Shown one piece after another: positions 43,990 through 56,240 of a stretch of DNA of 64,000 nucleotides. The stretch is taken from contig CM069871.1 of the NCBI GenBank assembly GCA_036172665.1, positions 3,906,001-3,970,000 on the forward strand. Direction: 5' to 3'. The notes under the pieces were generated by a model. That model was given only the letters and a program-made list of their open reading frames with translations, ran no database searches and was not told the DNA's origin. The position numbers and the translations under genes were made by a program. The DNA comes from Prosopocoilus inquinatus. Taxonomy: Eukaryota > Arthropoda > Insecta > Coleoptera > Lucanidae. Position 1 is the first letter of the stretch, and the number at the start of each line of letters is the position of its first letter.

Positions 43990-45570
43990 CGCATTCACCA
44001 GAACGGAAGTTTTCGCTCCCAACGTTGAATAGTACCAAACGAACAAAAAAAAAAACGTAAAAAATCGCCGATTTAGGATATCAAAAATCATCAAATTAAA
44101 AAAAAAAACGTGCAAGAAAAACAGAAAAAAAAGACATGAAAGGCGCAAGAAATAAAAATTAAAAAAATGTAAATTTTCTCTAATAATAAAACAACTGAAA
44201 ATATGAACAAAATGAACAAAAAAACTAACAAAAATCATCAAACAGAAAAAAAAACGTGCAAAAAATCAGAAACAAAAGAGAATTGAAAGAAACACCAACG
44301 AAATACAAGACGTGAAGCGGGGAAGAGAAAAACAAAAGAAGATCGATAACACGAAGCTGCACGAAAAAATGTGCAAAAAATTAGAAAAAGAAGAGGCATG
44401 AAGGCAGCAAGAAATTTAAAAAAATGTAAATTTTCTGTAATAATAACATAACAAATACCAACTGAACAAAAAAAAACGAAAAAAATCGCCGAATTAGATT
44501 ATCAAAAATCATCAAAAGAAAAAAACGTACAAAAAATAAAAAAAAATGGCATGAAAGGAGCAAGAAATTTAAAAAAATGTAAATTTTCTGTAATAATAAA
44601 ATAAGACTAAACGAACAAAAAAAAACGTAAGAAAATCGCCGATTTAGACTATTAAAAATCATCATCAAATAAAAAAAAAAGAACAAGAAATAGAATAAAA
44701 TGTATATTTTCTCTAATAATAAAACAACATAAAATATGAACAAAATAAACAATAAAAATCGCCGATATAGATTATCAAAAATCATCATTAAATAGGGTGC
44801 AAAAAAATCAGAAACAAAAGAGAAGCGAAAGAAACAGTAACGAAATACAACACGTGAAGCGGGGAAGAAAAAAAACAAAAGAAGATCGACAACACGAAAC
44901 TAAACGAGAAAGTCACAGTTTTCCGGACGGATCAAAAAGTTCGTAGAAAACAAAAGCGAACTATGAAAAAAACGAGCAACGAAATACAGTGCGCAAAATA
45001 CAAAAGATCACAACTGTGGTGGACACAAAACAAATGAACTACGAAAAGCGCCAATAAAATGGAAAAAATCAATTCGATCCGACAAGAAAAGTAAAAGAGA
45101 AATCCACTAGGTAGGAAAGAATAAAGAACAGAAAGTACAAAAGAGAATTGATGATTCAGTTGAACAAAAAAGAGTATCACTAGACCAGGAATGGGCACTA
45201 GCGGGGAAATGTACTCCCAGCATGCAACTGCGAATAAATTCTCGTTTCCCCGAGACAAACGAGACCGGGGATAGCTCTTTTGAAGCGCTCGAGAGCGTGG
45301 CTGCTCTAGCGACAAAAAAAAATAGTAGAAAACAAAACAAAGCGTCAGTTCGTCAGTCAACAAAATGTGGAAAATCAATTTGCTAAAAGTAAAGAAAAGA
45401 GATGCGAGAGCGAGCGAGAGAGCATAAAGAAAGACACTAATATGGGTAAAAAAATGAAAATCGACGAAAATTCTTTGCAAATAAAAACGAACTCGTAGAA
45501 AACAAAAGAGAACTATAAAAAGGAGTCGGTCGATAAAAAATAATAAATCAATTTGATTTTGGATGAAGTT
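43990..45570 (-). repeat. A-rich degenerate tandem repeats
   Basis: The plus strand is overwhelmingly A/G. Units with AAAATCGCCGAT(T/A)(T/A)AG, TATCAAAAATCATCA and TGTAAATTTTCTCTAATAAT recur near 44,060, 44,485, 44,630 and 44,760. Minus-strand frames of up to 182 codons are very Phe/Leu-rich because of the T bias and are not credible proteins. It lies just downstream of transporter C. Confidence 0.75.
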
Positions 45571-45686
45571 AATGTAAATGGAGGAGGGCCATATTACCTA
45601 ACCTTGCTGGTTTATTTTTCGAGTCAAATCCAAGTATTGGCGCCAAACTGCACTTCCATTCCTTCTTATGATTGGCTGAAATCTAG

Positions 45687-45818
45687 GGGCTCGTTCAGGA
45701 ATAGATAAGAGGCACTCTGGGTAATATTCTTTCTCTCTCATGTAAATGTATTTGTGCATTTTGCTTTCCATTCTAAACGCCTAAATTGCTCTTCTGATAA
45801 AGTTTCTGAACACGCTCC
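45687..45818. mobile_element. MITE M5, inverted copy
   Basis: Ends GGGGCTCGTTCAGGAA and complement GGAGCGTGTTCAGAAA. The interior is the reverse complement of the 40.6 kb copy. The spacer 45,819-46,440 has no other feature apart from a 76-codon frame of no known family. Confidence 0.75.
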
Positions 45819-46445
45819 AGCCGTGCTGAAATACATTTTTGCTAAAATATGGCGGAAAAATGTCAGGCACGAATTTCTTATAAACGTAAAAGTAAAGATG
45901 TGAGCAAAATTGTCGAAGTTTAAGTTTCAAATAAAAAGAATTTTAAAATGTATTCTTTATCTATCTTTATATAAGGCCGATGTTATCAAACAGTTAATTA
46001 ACGCAACAAAACAACAACATAAGCAGTTGACGTTTCTGACGCTATACCTGTCAATTGGAGAAATAAATAAGTCGTTCAGTTGTTTACAATCGCTTCAGCT
46101 TACCAAAAAGCAATTGCTGTTTCAGTGCTGCTCCTGTTGAACGCGCCCAATGACCTGCTTAAATAATATTTATGCAGGGCAATGACTCGGCAAAATTATT
46201 GCACAGGGAATAAGCTTCTTGATATAGAAGGCATAAATGCGCCTCAATTTAAATTAATACTTGTATTTAGCTCAAATTAAACCACGACCTTTGGTACCGA
46301 GCAATTACGCAATATTTCTATATTTCACGAACCTGTTTGGCAAATAAAAAAAAAAGGTTCACAATCTTACATATTAGTTTACAATCATCACTTAAACTAA
46401 ACAGAACGTATTTAGAGAGCTCTTAATTTCATATAAAAATTAAAA

Positions 46446-46979
46446 ATGCCAGGCAAAGAGAAAGTCCTAAATTTACTCAAAATGTGGAAGGGTTTCGATA
46501 GTGTTTTAAACAAGGTAAACAAACAAAAAATTAAATAATTTTGTTTTAATTCTAGTTTGTTATGATATTGTAGGTTAAAATAGTATCGGCAGGTGGGGGC
46601 TCTTGTGTAGGGGAATTTACGGTTGAGCACGAGCACACTAATTTTATGGGTAATTTACACGGAGGATTCTCAGCGACTTTGGTTGATGTGGTCTCGGGCT
46701 TGGCCCTGTGCACGCATGAAGGAGGTGAATGTGCCCACGTATCCGTGAACATAAATATAAGGTAAGGAACGTTCAGTCGAATTTAATAACTGCGGTAAAA
46801 TAATTTCTTTTAATTGTTTCAGCTATCACAAGGGTGCCAAACTAGGGGATGTCGTAGTCATAGACGCAAAAACTCTTAGAGCCGGAAAAAACTTAGCTTT
46901 CTTAGAAGTCGAACTTAAGAACAAGGAGTCCGGTGATTTGTTAGTGAAGGGTTCCCACACAAAATATTTATTAAATTAA
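46446..46979 (+). CDS. ACOT13: Acyl-CoA thioesterase 13 (THEM2)-like, paralogue 1
   Basis: Three exons (46446-46514, 46574-46761, 46823-46979) give 137 residues, the usual hotdog-fold ACOT13 length. It hydrolyses long-chain acyl-CoA to free acid and CoA; family members are cytosolic or mitochondria-associated tetramers. Catalytic residues as known for human THEM2 are all present: Asn46 in EHTN, His52-Gly53 in LHGG, nucleophilic Asp61 in TLVD, and Ser80 in HVSV. The C-terminus reads NLAFLEVELKNKESGDLL. Introns are 59 and 61 bp. A second copy with the same exon lengths lies 3.6 kb downstream. The start ATG opens MPGKEKVLNLLKMW, which aligns with MAGKEKVIHFLKTA of the neighbour. Confidence 0.92.
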
Positions 46980-47415
46980 TTAATTAGTTAATTAATACTT
47001 TAGAAAGAATGGTATAACGAATTACCTTCTGGTATTAATTTATTTTAGATTAATTTACCGCTTTTTTATAGCAATTTTACTATGTATTAATTAATACTCG
47101 ATAGGTTTTCATGTTCAAGTTTAATTTCTTTTGAACCTTGGACTTTGAAATGGACTGTACTTATTTATTTCAAATTTAAAAGAAATTATCATCGTTTATT
47201 ATACTTATCATCTATCGTTTTTTTTTTTTTATATATATATAATGTAAAAAGTAAACAATTTTAAAAAGACTTCAAAGCACTTTTCTTTTTCTTGTGGTTT
47301 CAACACAAACAAATGCAGTTTTGTACCAGAAACTAAAAATGAATTTTTTTTTTAAACTCCAATCGTTGGATATTGTTTAATAAATTAAGAGTATTTTTTT
47401 TTAATTAAATAATGA
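46980..47415. other. Spacer, no gene
   Basis: AT-rich, with poly(T) and TA runs near 47,220-47,245. Nothing recognised. Confidence 0.35.
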
Positions 47416-47416
47416 A

Positions 47417-48139
47417 TTGTGATTTTGGTGGGAACAAGAGAAAAACGAAAATCATAACTCCCAGTATAAACGCTAGATGGAAGCACCTGCAATAGACTAG
47501 GAAAGTAAACGTCACAGAAGGCGGAGCTGAGTCGTTTACTACCTTTGTTGCCTTTGTCTAATAAATCAGACGTGTGTCGTAAATTACCCACGCTGTAACG
47601 CCGGAGTTGACCTGAACATAACCTAACATTTAAGAATGTTAAGGCAACAAAATTAAACAAGTTATTACAGTTTTATAAGTTGGTATCTTGTAGTACATTG
47701 GATTGGAAAATTGTTGACAAACTCATTGCATGCTTTCCCAGAGACATTTTTTTTTATTTTGTTGTGTTAGGTTATGTTTATTGATGGTTCGTTGACCTGC
47801 AGCTGAACTAAGCTCAGACAAGCATTTTATACAATTTTTTTAATAACAAATAAATTAACTAATTACGTACAATAAGTGCAACTAAAATAATTTTATTGAA
47901 GCTTTTCATCCTAAGTTTTAGTGATAAACAAAAGTTTACACAACAGCTCTCTGTGAAGCGTGCATTTTCAGTTTGTTTGGCGTAACCCATGCATTTTCAC
48001 AGTCCAATAGACTCCGTTTTAAATTTCGCGCCTGCCTTAGGACCGCCCACTTTCCTAACCTATTGTGATTTTGGTGGGAATAAGAAAAAAAACGAAAATC
48101 ATAACTCCAAGTATAAACGCTAGATGGAAGCAACTGCAA
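47417..48139. mobile_element. DNA transposon X1 between 75-bp direct repeats
   Basis: Element 47,490-48,065 has ends CAATAGACTAGGAAAGTAAA and complement CAATAGGTTAGGAAAGTGGG. It is bordered on both sides by a diverged 75-bp direct repeat (TTGTGATTTTGGTGGGAA... to ...GCTAGATGGAAGCA) at 47,417-47,491 and 48,063-48,139, far too long for a target duplication. The arrangement looks like a tandem array of [75-bp + X]. A second X copy is at 57,555-58,391. No transposase frame. Confidence 0.65.
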
Positions 48140-48838
48140 CTGCGTATGTTAAGATCTTTTTGATAATGCCAGTTTTGAATTTTGTAAAAAAGCAAAGCAT
48201 TTTTTATAAAAACCACTGCCAACTGCCAAGTACATCGAAACTAATTTTTAAAAAATGATGTACTTTCATGACTAATCACTCAGTAACGTTGATAACGTTA
48301 TGCAATCTTACACTCAGCAACTTTTTTTGCAAACAGAAAAAATGTTAGGTAATCTAATTTTGCACGAAGTACGGACGACGAACAAACTCGTTGCAAGTAA
48401 GTACGCTCGTTTTATTTCACCTGTAATCTGTAATAGCTATTTTTTTACTTTAATTAATGGGTTTTTGTTTAAATAATTGAGTATCACATTCGCCACGCAC
48501 TTCCTGCTACTTTTCTTGCTGCGAATTGTTTAGGCATAACATAACCTCTCATAGGCTAACTCATAGATTACACTCTCAGGCATATTATGCTATTTTTAGA
48601 ATGCAAAATCGACGTGATTATAAATTTGACTGCGACTTGTAACTTATACCCCCATTGAATCTAAAAAAAAGTTTAGGATGTTATATAAAGTGATCAAGAA
48701 TGTACTACGACGCTCAACTTAAATGATACTCCTGCATACGAACCACACCCTTAAGAACATTTAGCGTAAGGGCTACAAAACTGTCAAATGATATCATTTC
48801 AGTTGAGCGTCGTTGTATGTTTGAGTTGAACATAATCA

Positions 48839-49087
48839 GGGCTATTCTGTAACATTGATATGCATATCAATTGATATGATCTTCAATATTTGAAGAGAAT
48901 TTGTTACGATTTCATAACATTTCACGTCGATTGCCGGACGTAAATTGAAGAGAGAGGCATATTGACACGAGATTACATTTGAAATGGATTGCAAGTTGTT
49001 ACGAAACTATTTACGGAACACCAACTTCACAAGGTCACTTAAAACATAGCAATATCAAGTCCATATCAATGTTACAGAATGGACCCC
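48839..49087. mobile_element. MITE M1, second full copy (inverted)
   Basis: Ends GGGCTATTCTGTAACATTG and complement GGGGTCCATTCTGTAACATT, 249 bp. The interior is the reverse complement of the 5.8 kb copy (TTGATATGATCTTCAA, CAAGTTGTTACGAAA). The preceding spacer 48,140-48,838 is featureless. Confidence 0.8.
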
Positions 49088-49574
49088 ATTCAGTGTTGTT
49101 TCTAAATGGTACATGTAAGTGGTTGGATGACTTATTTTTCGGAAGCGGGATTTAGGTAAGTTTAATTTTTTTAAACACCGTTCGCATAACCTGGTAGGTT
49201 ATGTCTGTTATTTGTTGTTATTCTTGATCACCTTGTGGATTGTTTGTGGGTGCGTAGCTTTATTAAACTAAATGAGAAATTAATTCGGCATTCTGGCGTT
49301 ATGAAGTTTTGTTTACAATTTTAAAACTAACCAAACTGTATTATCTTAATGTGGGCCAATCACAAACATCTGCTGAGTAAGCAGCTCAGTCGCTGAGTGT
49401 CCGCTGAACGCGCCCAATATCAAACGGCCAATCCGATCTCTACAATTTCTTAGCGGGCAAATTTGAAATTTGACTGCAGCAAGAAAGGTCTTTCATTAAG
49501 CCAATGGTCAAACTGCACTGAAATCGTCAAGTCAACGGTCACTTGCCGCAGCTATTATTTCTTTCTACTTTCAG

Positions 49575-49666
49575 AATGTCTTAGACGAAACTACATACTA
49601 TGACCTTTGGGGTTTATGGCAGATTAGCACTCACAGAGTTGGACATATACATATACCTAGTGACTG
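49575..49666 (+). other. Candidate non-coding first exon of the second ACOT13 gene
   Basis: Acceptor TTTCTACTTTCAG before 49,575 and donor CTG|GTAAGTAATG after 49,666. Another donor, GCAA|GTAAGTAC, lies near 48,399, and an acceptor ATTTCCAG lies just upstream of the coding start at 50,595. These would make 5' UTR exons, but only transcript data can tell. Confidence 0.3.
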
Positions 49667-49678
49667 GTAAGTAATGTA

Positions 49679-50062
49679 CTGTCGGAAGCAAAAAAAAAAA
49701 AAAAAAGATAGACATATTACCGTTTTCTGTAATTATTCTTTCTGAAAATGGTAGTGATTGAAGGCGACTTCAAAGGTAACATTTTAAAAATTTTGAATCA
49801 CAAAAATTAACAAGTTTAACACTGGTAAAATCAGCGAATTCATCTTTAATCTATGACATTTATGGCCAGTTGTACCGCACACTTAAGTTAACCTTAAATT
49901 TAAGTATTGCTTATAATGTGACACATGTAATTATATAACATTGAGTAACTCACAATCTAAACGGCACTTAAAGTTAAGCACATCTTTAGTGTTTGGTGCA
50001 ACTGAGTATTAGAGGAAGAATAATTACAGGAAACTGTAATTTGCCTACTATTTACTATTAGG
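49679..50062. mobile_element. MITE M4, copy 2, split by an M2-like MITE
   Basis: Left end TA-CTGTCGGAAGC and the subterminal CTGTAATTATTCTTTCTG block. The right part ATTACAGGAAACTGTAATTT resumes at about 50,023 but lacks the terminal bases. Between them, 49,864-50,007 has ends GGCCAGTTGTACC and complement CTCAGTTGCACC, a relative of M2. Confidence 0.65.
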
Positions 50063-50308
50063 GACACGGAAATGTAGAATTGTTGCTCTTAAGGTGCGCG
50101 TGACTGTACATCTTTGACAAATGTCACTTTAGATCTTTTTAGTTTGTAAGCGAGACAAGAGGATTCTTTAACGTTTATCAACTGCCATTGATTCGTCAAA
50201 TGTCAATCTTGATGTACAGGAAGTCATCTGGTTCTCGCTTAATCTTTTTTTTGCCAAAAAATCAAAACCAACTTGAACTTTTCAATAATTGAAAACTTGT
50301 TATAGCTA

Positions 50309-50518
50309 CAGTTGAAAGCAAGCAATTCTAGAAGAAAAAAAACAGTTTCCTGTAATTATTATATCTGAAAATGATATTGAGTAAAGACAAATTCACAGAT
50401 TTTACTAAAGTCTTAAGCTTTGTTATCTGTAAAACCAACTTGAATCAATACCATTTTGAGAAATAATGATTACAGGAAACTGTTTTTTGTCTACTGTTTT
50501 ATTTTTTGTTTTCGACAG
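50309..50518. mobile_element. MITE M4, copy 3
   Basis: Ends CAGTTGAAAGC and complement CTGTCGAAAAC, 210 bp, TA on the left and TT on the right. CAGTTTCCTGTAAT and ATTACAGGAAACTG lie inside. Confidence 0.75.
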
Positions 50519-50594
50519 TTTTGTGTTTCTCCCAAAATATATGTGAAGAATTTTACTTGAAACATTTCCAGTTGCATAGCTACATTACTTACGA

Positions 50595-52336
50595 ATGGCT
50601 GGGAAAGAAAAAGTTATACATTTTTTAAAAACTGCCAAAGGTTTCGCACAGGTTATGAATAAGGTAATTAACACGCAGGATATTCGTGACCTACCTTAAA
50701 CCTTAAACCTTACATAACATACCGTTCTTTAAAATTTAGAACGATCTCATTTTTAACACCACCGAGCTTTTCCATGTACAGTTGTGGACAGAAAATTTCG
50801 GACACCATTGTCAATGTCAATCCACCAACACGGCACTGTGAATCAGACTTTAGATAGCAATACTTAACCTCACTTTTTCATTTACTTAAAACGATAATGC
50901 TGAAGTAGAATAATAGGTTTTAAATACAATTAATAATCAGTCTGCTTTAGTCAATGAATTCTTAAGTCTAGAAGTAGCACGCAACGGTAAAACAGTGATG
51001 TCAACATAACCTGTGTATTTGTCTACATTTTCCACACAACTAATAAAAAGAATCTGTATGTACAAAAGATCTTAATACAAAGTTCAAATTTTACAATACG
51101 TATTAACATGGAGGTTAAGTAATTGGAGAGGAGTAACAACCGGGTAGAAAATGAGCCGATTTTTGGACGCACACTCCTCTTTCTTGTATGGCAAAAATAA
51201 AGAGTCTCAAAAAACATAACATGGACGTGATAAACAGCGTGATTCTCTACACTGTGTTCGTTTTGCCGTACTAAAGGCCCGTGGCAGGACCGGTTTTCAA
51301 TAACGCAGGTTATAAAGCAGGGCGTCTTCCATACACTTAACCTCAAATGCGTAGTAAATAACACAGGAATTAATCGGGAGGCAAGTTATCACATTAATTT
51401 TCAGCCAAAACTATTTATTAATAGTAATACTCGTTCGCGTGTGCGCCTCCCGACCAATCAGAATCTGTGTCTGATCAAAACAAAGCCACAGGTTATGCTG
51501 GCTTCAATAAACAGCATTCTAGACCATTTTCAGTCTGTCCTATTTCATTGGCTACAGTCTTAAGATCAGTTTACAGCGCCAGAGCACTGTCTTTAACGTG
51601 CACATCAAAGTATAACAGTTTTCAAAGGCCCCAACTGTACATGTCTTTAATTAATACCAAGTAAAAAAGGACCCGTAGGTAAATGTACTTACTTGAATTC
51701 AATTAAATCTTTAGGTAAAAATTTTATCAGCTGGTGATGGCTTCTGTACGGCAAAATTCAAAATTGATCCCGAACATGCAGATGCCACGGGTAAACTGCA
51801 CGGTGGATTCTCCGCTACTTTAGTCGATATCATTTCAAGCATGGCTTTTTACACACACGAAAGAGGAGACGGTCAATATGTATCTACAAAAATAGATATG
51901 AAGTAAGTACAGGTTGTTCAAATTATTTCTGGCTATGGTATGGAACACACTAAAGAGTAATAAGGAAAGAAGATAATCTAATATCGTTTTCCACTGGCTA
52001 CACTTGTGTGCACTGAGTGTATTTCCGTACCAGTTCAGCTTTATGTAATAAAACGAGATGGAGATACACTGAGTGCATACCGGTATAGCTGGCACACGTG
52101 ACATGACGTGCGCACTTACAATGTGACATAATCTGTATACAGCTTTTCATGAACAATTTCTTCTTCGTTTCAGCTTTTGCAACTCGGCAACAGTAGGCGA
52201 TGAATTAATCGTAGATGCAAAAACGCTCGGAACAGAAAGAAATCTAGCTTTTTTAGAAGTCGATATTAAAAATGAGACATCCGGTGAATTAGTAGTGAGA
52301 GGCTTCCATACAGTATATTTATTCCCTGTTAGGTAG
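50595..52336 (+). CDS. Acyl-CoA thioesterase 13-like, paralogue 2, with changed active-site residue
   Basis: Three exons (50595-50663, 51715-51902, 52174-52336) give 139 residues. Exons 1 and 2 have exactly the lengths of the upstream paralogue (69 and 188). His52-Gly53 (LHGGFSATLVD), Asp61 and Ser80 (YVST) are kept, but the position of the catalytic Asn is Asp46 (EHAD instead of EHTN). Since that Asn helps to bind and polarise the thioester in THEM2, substrate choice or activity may differ. The frame is intact and junctions are canonical, so it is likely expressed. Intron 1 (1,051 bp) holds a probable 859-bp transposon. AATAAA at 52,389-52,394 fits as the poly(A) signal. Confidence 0.88.
50779..51637. 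mobile_element. Probable non-autonomous Tc1/mariner-like element in intron 1
   Basis: Ends CAGTTGTGGAC and complement CAGTTGGGGCC, both bordered by TA. 859 bp, with no transposase recognised. The imperfect short ends leave some doubt. Confidence 0.45.
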
Positions 52337-52439
52337 GCTTATGTAAACGAATTTATGTAAAGAATATGAACTGTAATTAATTTAAGTCAATAAAATTGAT
52401 TCGCTTTCTTTTCTACATTTCATTATATGCGATAGTGTG

Positions 52440-52560
52440 TGTGAGACGTGGCTGAGGTACGTTTCAAGATACGCGTTGGCCTGTGTCGTGGCTGAGGGAC
52501 TCTTCAAGATTAGCAGCAGCTTGTGCCGTGGCTGAAGTATGTAACTTTATGTCAATTATT
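52440..52560 (+). repeat. Short tandem GTGGCTGAGG-type repeat
   Basis: Three variants of CGTGGCTGAGGTACGTTTCA-like sequence, spaced about 43 bp apart. Related sequence occurs in reverse at 58,695-58,745 and at 40,170-40,195, and forward near 40,760. Origin unknown. Confidence 0.6.
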
Positions 52561-53470
52561 TCAATTTAATGAATGTGTGAAGCCATATTCATTGCTAGGC
52601 GTTGAAATTTTTACATGATTCTAACGGCCCAATTTAAAAGTATATAAATCATTTAATTAAACTAACCAATGAAATGTCTATCTCCTAACGCGGCAGCTCT
52701 CATGGGAACGTTGTGGACACTCAGACATTGCGGCTTCAAATTTTTGGTCGGTGGCGTCATTTTGTTCCGTGGATTAAATAAAATGTATAATTGGTATAAT
52801 TTTGTTGTGAGGACAAAAAAAAGAGAAGCCCAAATGAGGCGCCAGGCGCGAAATAAGTTTCTTAAACGCCAAGTTGCTACCATTAGTGAAATTGCCGGTA
52901 TAGTAGAATTCTGTATTCGTTGTAAGGTTAATTTTGAAAGAAGTTAAGTCCTCTTATTCTACACAGTTTCTGTATTCGTTGATACCTTACATCTTAAAGA
53001 GCAAATTTGACTTTTTATTTGTAGTAGGATCTCGGAGACGCTCCTTTTTCTTTATAGAGTCAGACTTAACAAGCATAAACAAATACAGCAAAAAAAATGG
53101 CGTTTGAAGCGATACACGTATCATTACCTGCAATGGTAATTGAAGCCGTCTTCTGTTCGATGAAAATTGGTGACGAAAAAGTTAAAATAACGTTTCTTAT
53201 TTCCATCAAAACAACGCAGGATAAATGGAATAAATACAAGAAGTAGTAATTTTCTTCCGTCATTAAAATAAGTTGGCGAGACTGATTGTCAGTTTTCTAG
53301 TGGTACGCTAGATGTCAAAAGGTTATTGCCTTAATTAATTAATTTTTTTTAATTGCAAACAAAGCATTTCAATGTTTCCCTTATCTTCTTCCTTCGCTCT
53401 TATCGTCATCTCTCGCATACACGAAAATGTCCACCGTTCAGATTTGGAGGTTATGTTTCTTGTTTATTTA
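52561..53470. other. Spacer upstream of Ada3
   Basis: Contains a one-ended MITE remnant at 52,573 (TATTCATTGCTAGGCG) and frames of 65-92 codons without known relatives. The Ada3 promoter must lie here or just downstream, but no clear motif is visible. Confidence 0.4.
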
Positions 53471-53483
53471 CAGTACCTGAAGT

Positions 53484-55483
53484 ATGTTCGGAGTGAAACG
53501 TACTTACAACACATCCAAAGTGAATGTGAACCGATACAGCAGCAAGGGGAAAGACTCCCCGAAACAGTCCACGTCACGACAGAAATCTTTCGATACACAC
53601 GTTTCGGATAACGAGACCGTCCCAGTTATTTTCCCGGTTATCAAGCAAGCTGATAATGTAAGAGTTTTACCTCGCTACAGTCTAGGTAAACAACACACAC
53701 TTGCGTTTTTTGAAATGTATAAAACAGTTTGTTTACCGTAGTTTTAGGCCGAACTGCGGAAGATGGAGTTGGCATGGAAGACTTAGATCAAATACAACAG
53801 GATTTCGAGAAGCTGTTGTCCACGTGCGCAGTTCGCAATCGATTATTGAGGTCCGAGGTGGAATCCATAGATCGAGTGGAAGAAAAGCGAGAGAAGAAAG
53901 GAAAGCCTTTCGATAAGGTTCAGTCATTCCATATTAATTTATTTATCACAGATGATGATTGATTGATTTTATTACATGCAGCCTTCCCTAAAACGAAAGC
54001 GACCCGACGACAAGTTGAAATGTAAAGATAGTAAGAACGGGAGTCGAATATTAAAAACCAAGCACTACAGTTTGGGGATTAATTCGTTTATAAATGAGCT
54101 ACCTTTAAAGCAGGAGGTTCCTAAAGTTACTTTGCCTAGAAATGATACGTCGGATAAGTTTTGGTCTTCGATAGAACCATACTGCGCCGACGTCTCTAAA
54201 GATGATGTAAATGTAAGTGTCTTCTCCTTTTTTTTTTCCTTGAATTTGAACGACCGGGTTTACTTCATATAAAAAAGAGCTATAAAAAAGGTGATTCACA
54301 AATGTTATGAATTAATATTTGGCAAAATTCATTCTCCAGGTGCGCTTGCTTAAATTTGAGTGAGTTTTGTCTGCATTAGAATGGATGGACTTTTCTCTCT
54401 CGAGCGTTTTCATAAGTATAGCTGCGTTTCAGAGGGTTTTATTAAAAAAACATTTTAATCCGTCCCTTGTTCTAGTTCCTGGACGAGTTAATCCAGGAGT
54501 GTTCGCAAGAAATAAGCGTGAAAATACCAGAAGTCGGAGAGCACTACGCCATGGAATGGGCGGAGAGCGCCTTGAACCAAGAGCAGAACCTCTCGGCGGT
54601 CGGAAGGCCGCCCAAAACGAAAGTGTTCGGGAACGATTTAAAAAAGAACGGAATCAACTCGTAAGTCCCCCTTCACACAAGTGAATCGATCGCAATTATT
54701 TTTTTTTTTACTCTTGTAGAATGGTTGACACATTTTCAAGCCCTTTAACACAGCGGTTGCTCGCCGCTCTTTTAGAAGAAAAGGTAATGAAGTCCTACCC
54801 GACTGTATTTGATAAATTAAAAGGTAATTAAGTCGCATTTACACAATGAAAATATAACAGATTTTTATCATGATAGTTTACAACACAGCGTCAGATTTTA
54901 CAATAAAAAATAACAACGGCGCGAGAGGAGGGATTTGTTTGGATAGGCGGTTGAGGAAGGAGCTGGTGGAGCAAGGGATCTTGGACGTCGATGAGCTTGC
55001 AAAAGTACTGCGTCGATTTCTGCTTTTAAGGAATTCAAACTAACCTTGTCGCTTCTTCCAGACTTTCCAACCGGAAGACGATATCCTTTTGGAAATCAAA
55101 AAATGCCAGCAGGAGTTGACCGTGGTTAACGAACATAATATATCAGAGTTGAGGAAGTTGAGGGCTAATGTGGCAAGAGACTTACGCAGGCAAGAAGTTA
55201 AGGCTGCTTTAAATAAGGTAGACAATCAGGTAAGAATAAATATTGTATGAGTGACACAAATGATTATAATAATTAACGTGTGTAGGTGATGAATATATAC
55301 AATACTATACTAATGGCGAAGCAGAAGCACGTGACAACTGATGACGATGACGAGGATGGCTACGACAAAAATAATAGGACGACGTCTCATGAGTACGAAG
55401 ACGAAGCAAACGAAATAATTAAACAGCAAATAATACTGCACAAGGAGCTTTCCGAATTAACCGACTTTTCTCTCCTCCAGTAA
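53484..55483 (+). CDS. Ada3: Ada3/TADA3, transcriptional adaptor of SAGA and ATAC complexes
   Basis: Eight coding exons (53484-53685, 53742-53917, 53982-54212, 54476-54660, 54720-54823, 54877-55004, 55062-55229, 55286-55483) give 463 residues, close to the usual family length. Ada3 links the Gcn5 acetyltransferase module to its co-activator complexes in the nucleus. Recognised blocks: RYSLVLGRTAEDGVGMEDLD (about 63-82), LPRNDTSDKFWSSIEPYCAD (177-196), GEHYAMEWAE in exon 4, SPLTQRLLAALLEEK (272-286), and a charged helical C-terminal region (343-420: EIKKCQQEL, RKLRANVARDL, VMNIYNTILMAKQK). An acidic DDDDED patch near the C-terminus is lineage-specific. An acceptor (ATTTACAG) 10 bp before the ATG suggests a 5' UTR exon. 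AATAAA at 55,654-55,659 fits a 170-nt 3' UTR. Confidence 0.95.
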
Positions 55484-56018
55484 TAGTAAATATATTTTTT
55501 TATTATTATTTTAATTTTTTAGTTTTAAGGGAAGTACAAGTTTTCTTAAGAATATTTATTATGTATCATCTTTTACATATACTTTTCTTTTTTTTTTCAT
55601 TTGTGACGTATGCATTTTCTCTTTCTTTTATATTATGTAAAGCAAACGGGGTAAATAAAAACAGACCAGCTCATTCTTGTCCTTGCATTTTTACATGCAT
55701 TCCCTTTCCAGTCGAGAGTAAAAGTTAACGTGCATCAGTGTTGTCAGGTCTACTGTTTTAAAACTCTCTTTTTGCTTGTTATGAAAATGTATGGTCTGCA
55801 ATCTACGATAGAAAGTAAAAAAAAATAGTAGACACTTACAGTTTCCTGTAATTTTTCTTTCTTCGAAGTGGCGCTGTTTAAATACGTCATGGCAGGTGAC
55901 ATTTAAAAATTTCGAAAGCGTTATTGTCTTGACAAGCTAAAAATTTTGTAAAAAATTTGACAAATGTTCTTTTTTTATTTTTCGAATGTCAAAGATCATT
56001 TATAACAAGTGTGTAGTA
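55484..56018. other. Ada3 3' flank and decayed MITE M4
   Basis: Includes the Ada3 3' UTR and, from about 55,805, the left half of an M4 copy (AGTAGACACTTACAGTTTCC). No gene. Confidence 0.5.
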
Positions 56019-56240
56019 CAGTTGAAAGCAAAAAAAAAGTAGAATAAATTACAGTTTCCTGTAATTATTCTTCCTCAAAATGCTGCAGATTGAACACGAA
56101 TTCACAGATTTTACTGAAGTTTTAAAGTTGTTAATTTTGAAAGCTTTTAAATTCTATGAAGTCGTCTCTAATCACTACCATTTTCAGAAAGAATGATTAC
56201 AGGAAACTGTAATTTGTCTACTTTTTTTTGCTTCCGACAG
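56019..56240. mobile_element. MITE M4, copy 4, intact ends
   Basis: CAGTTGAAAGC at the left and complement CTGTCGGAAGC at the right, with TA at 56,017-56,018 and 56,241-56,242. 222 bp. Confidence 0.85.

Noticed and set aside
43957..45480. Phe/Leu-rich membrane proteins of 94-182 residues on the minus strand
   Set aside because: They are the expected translation of T-rich repetitive DNA, with no start context, splice pattern or homology.
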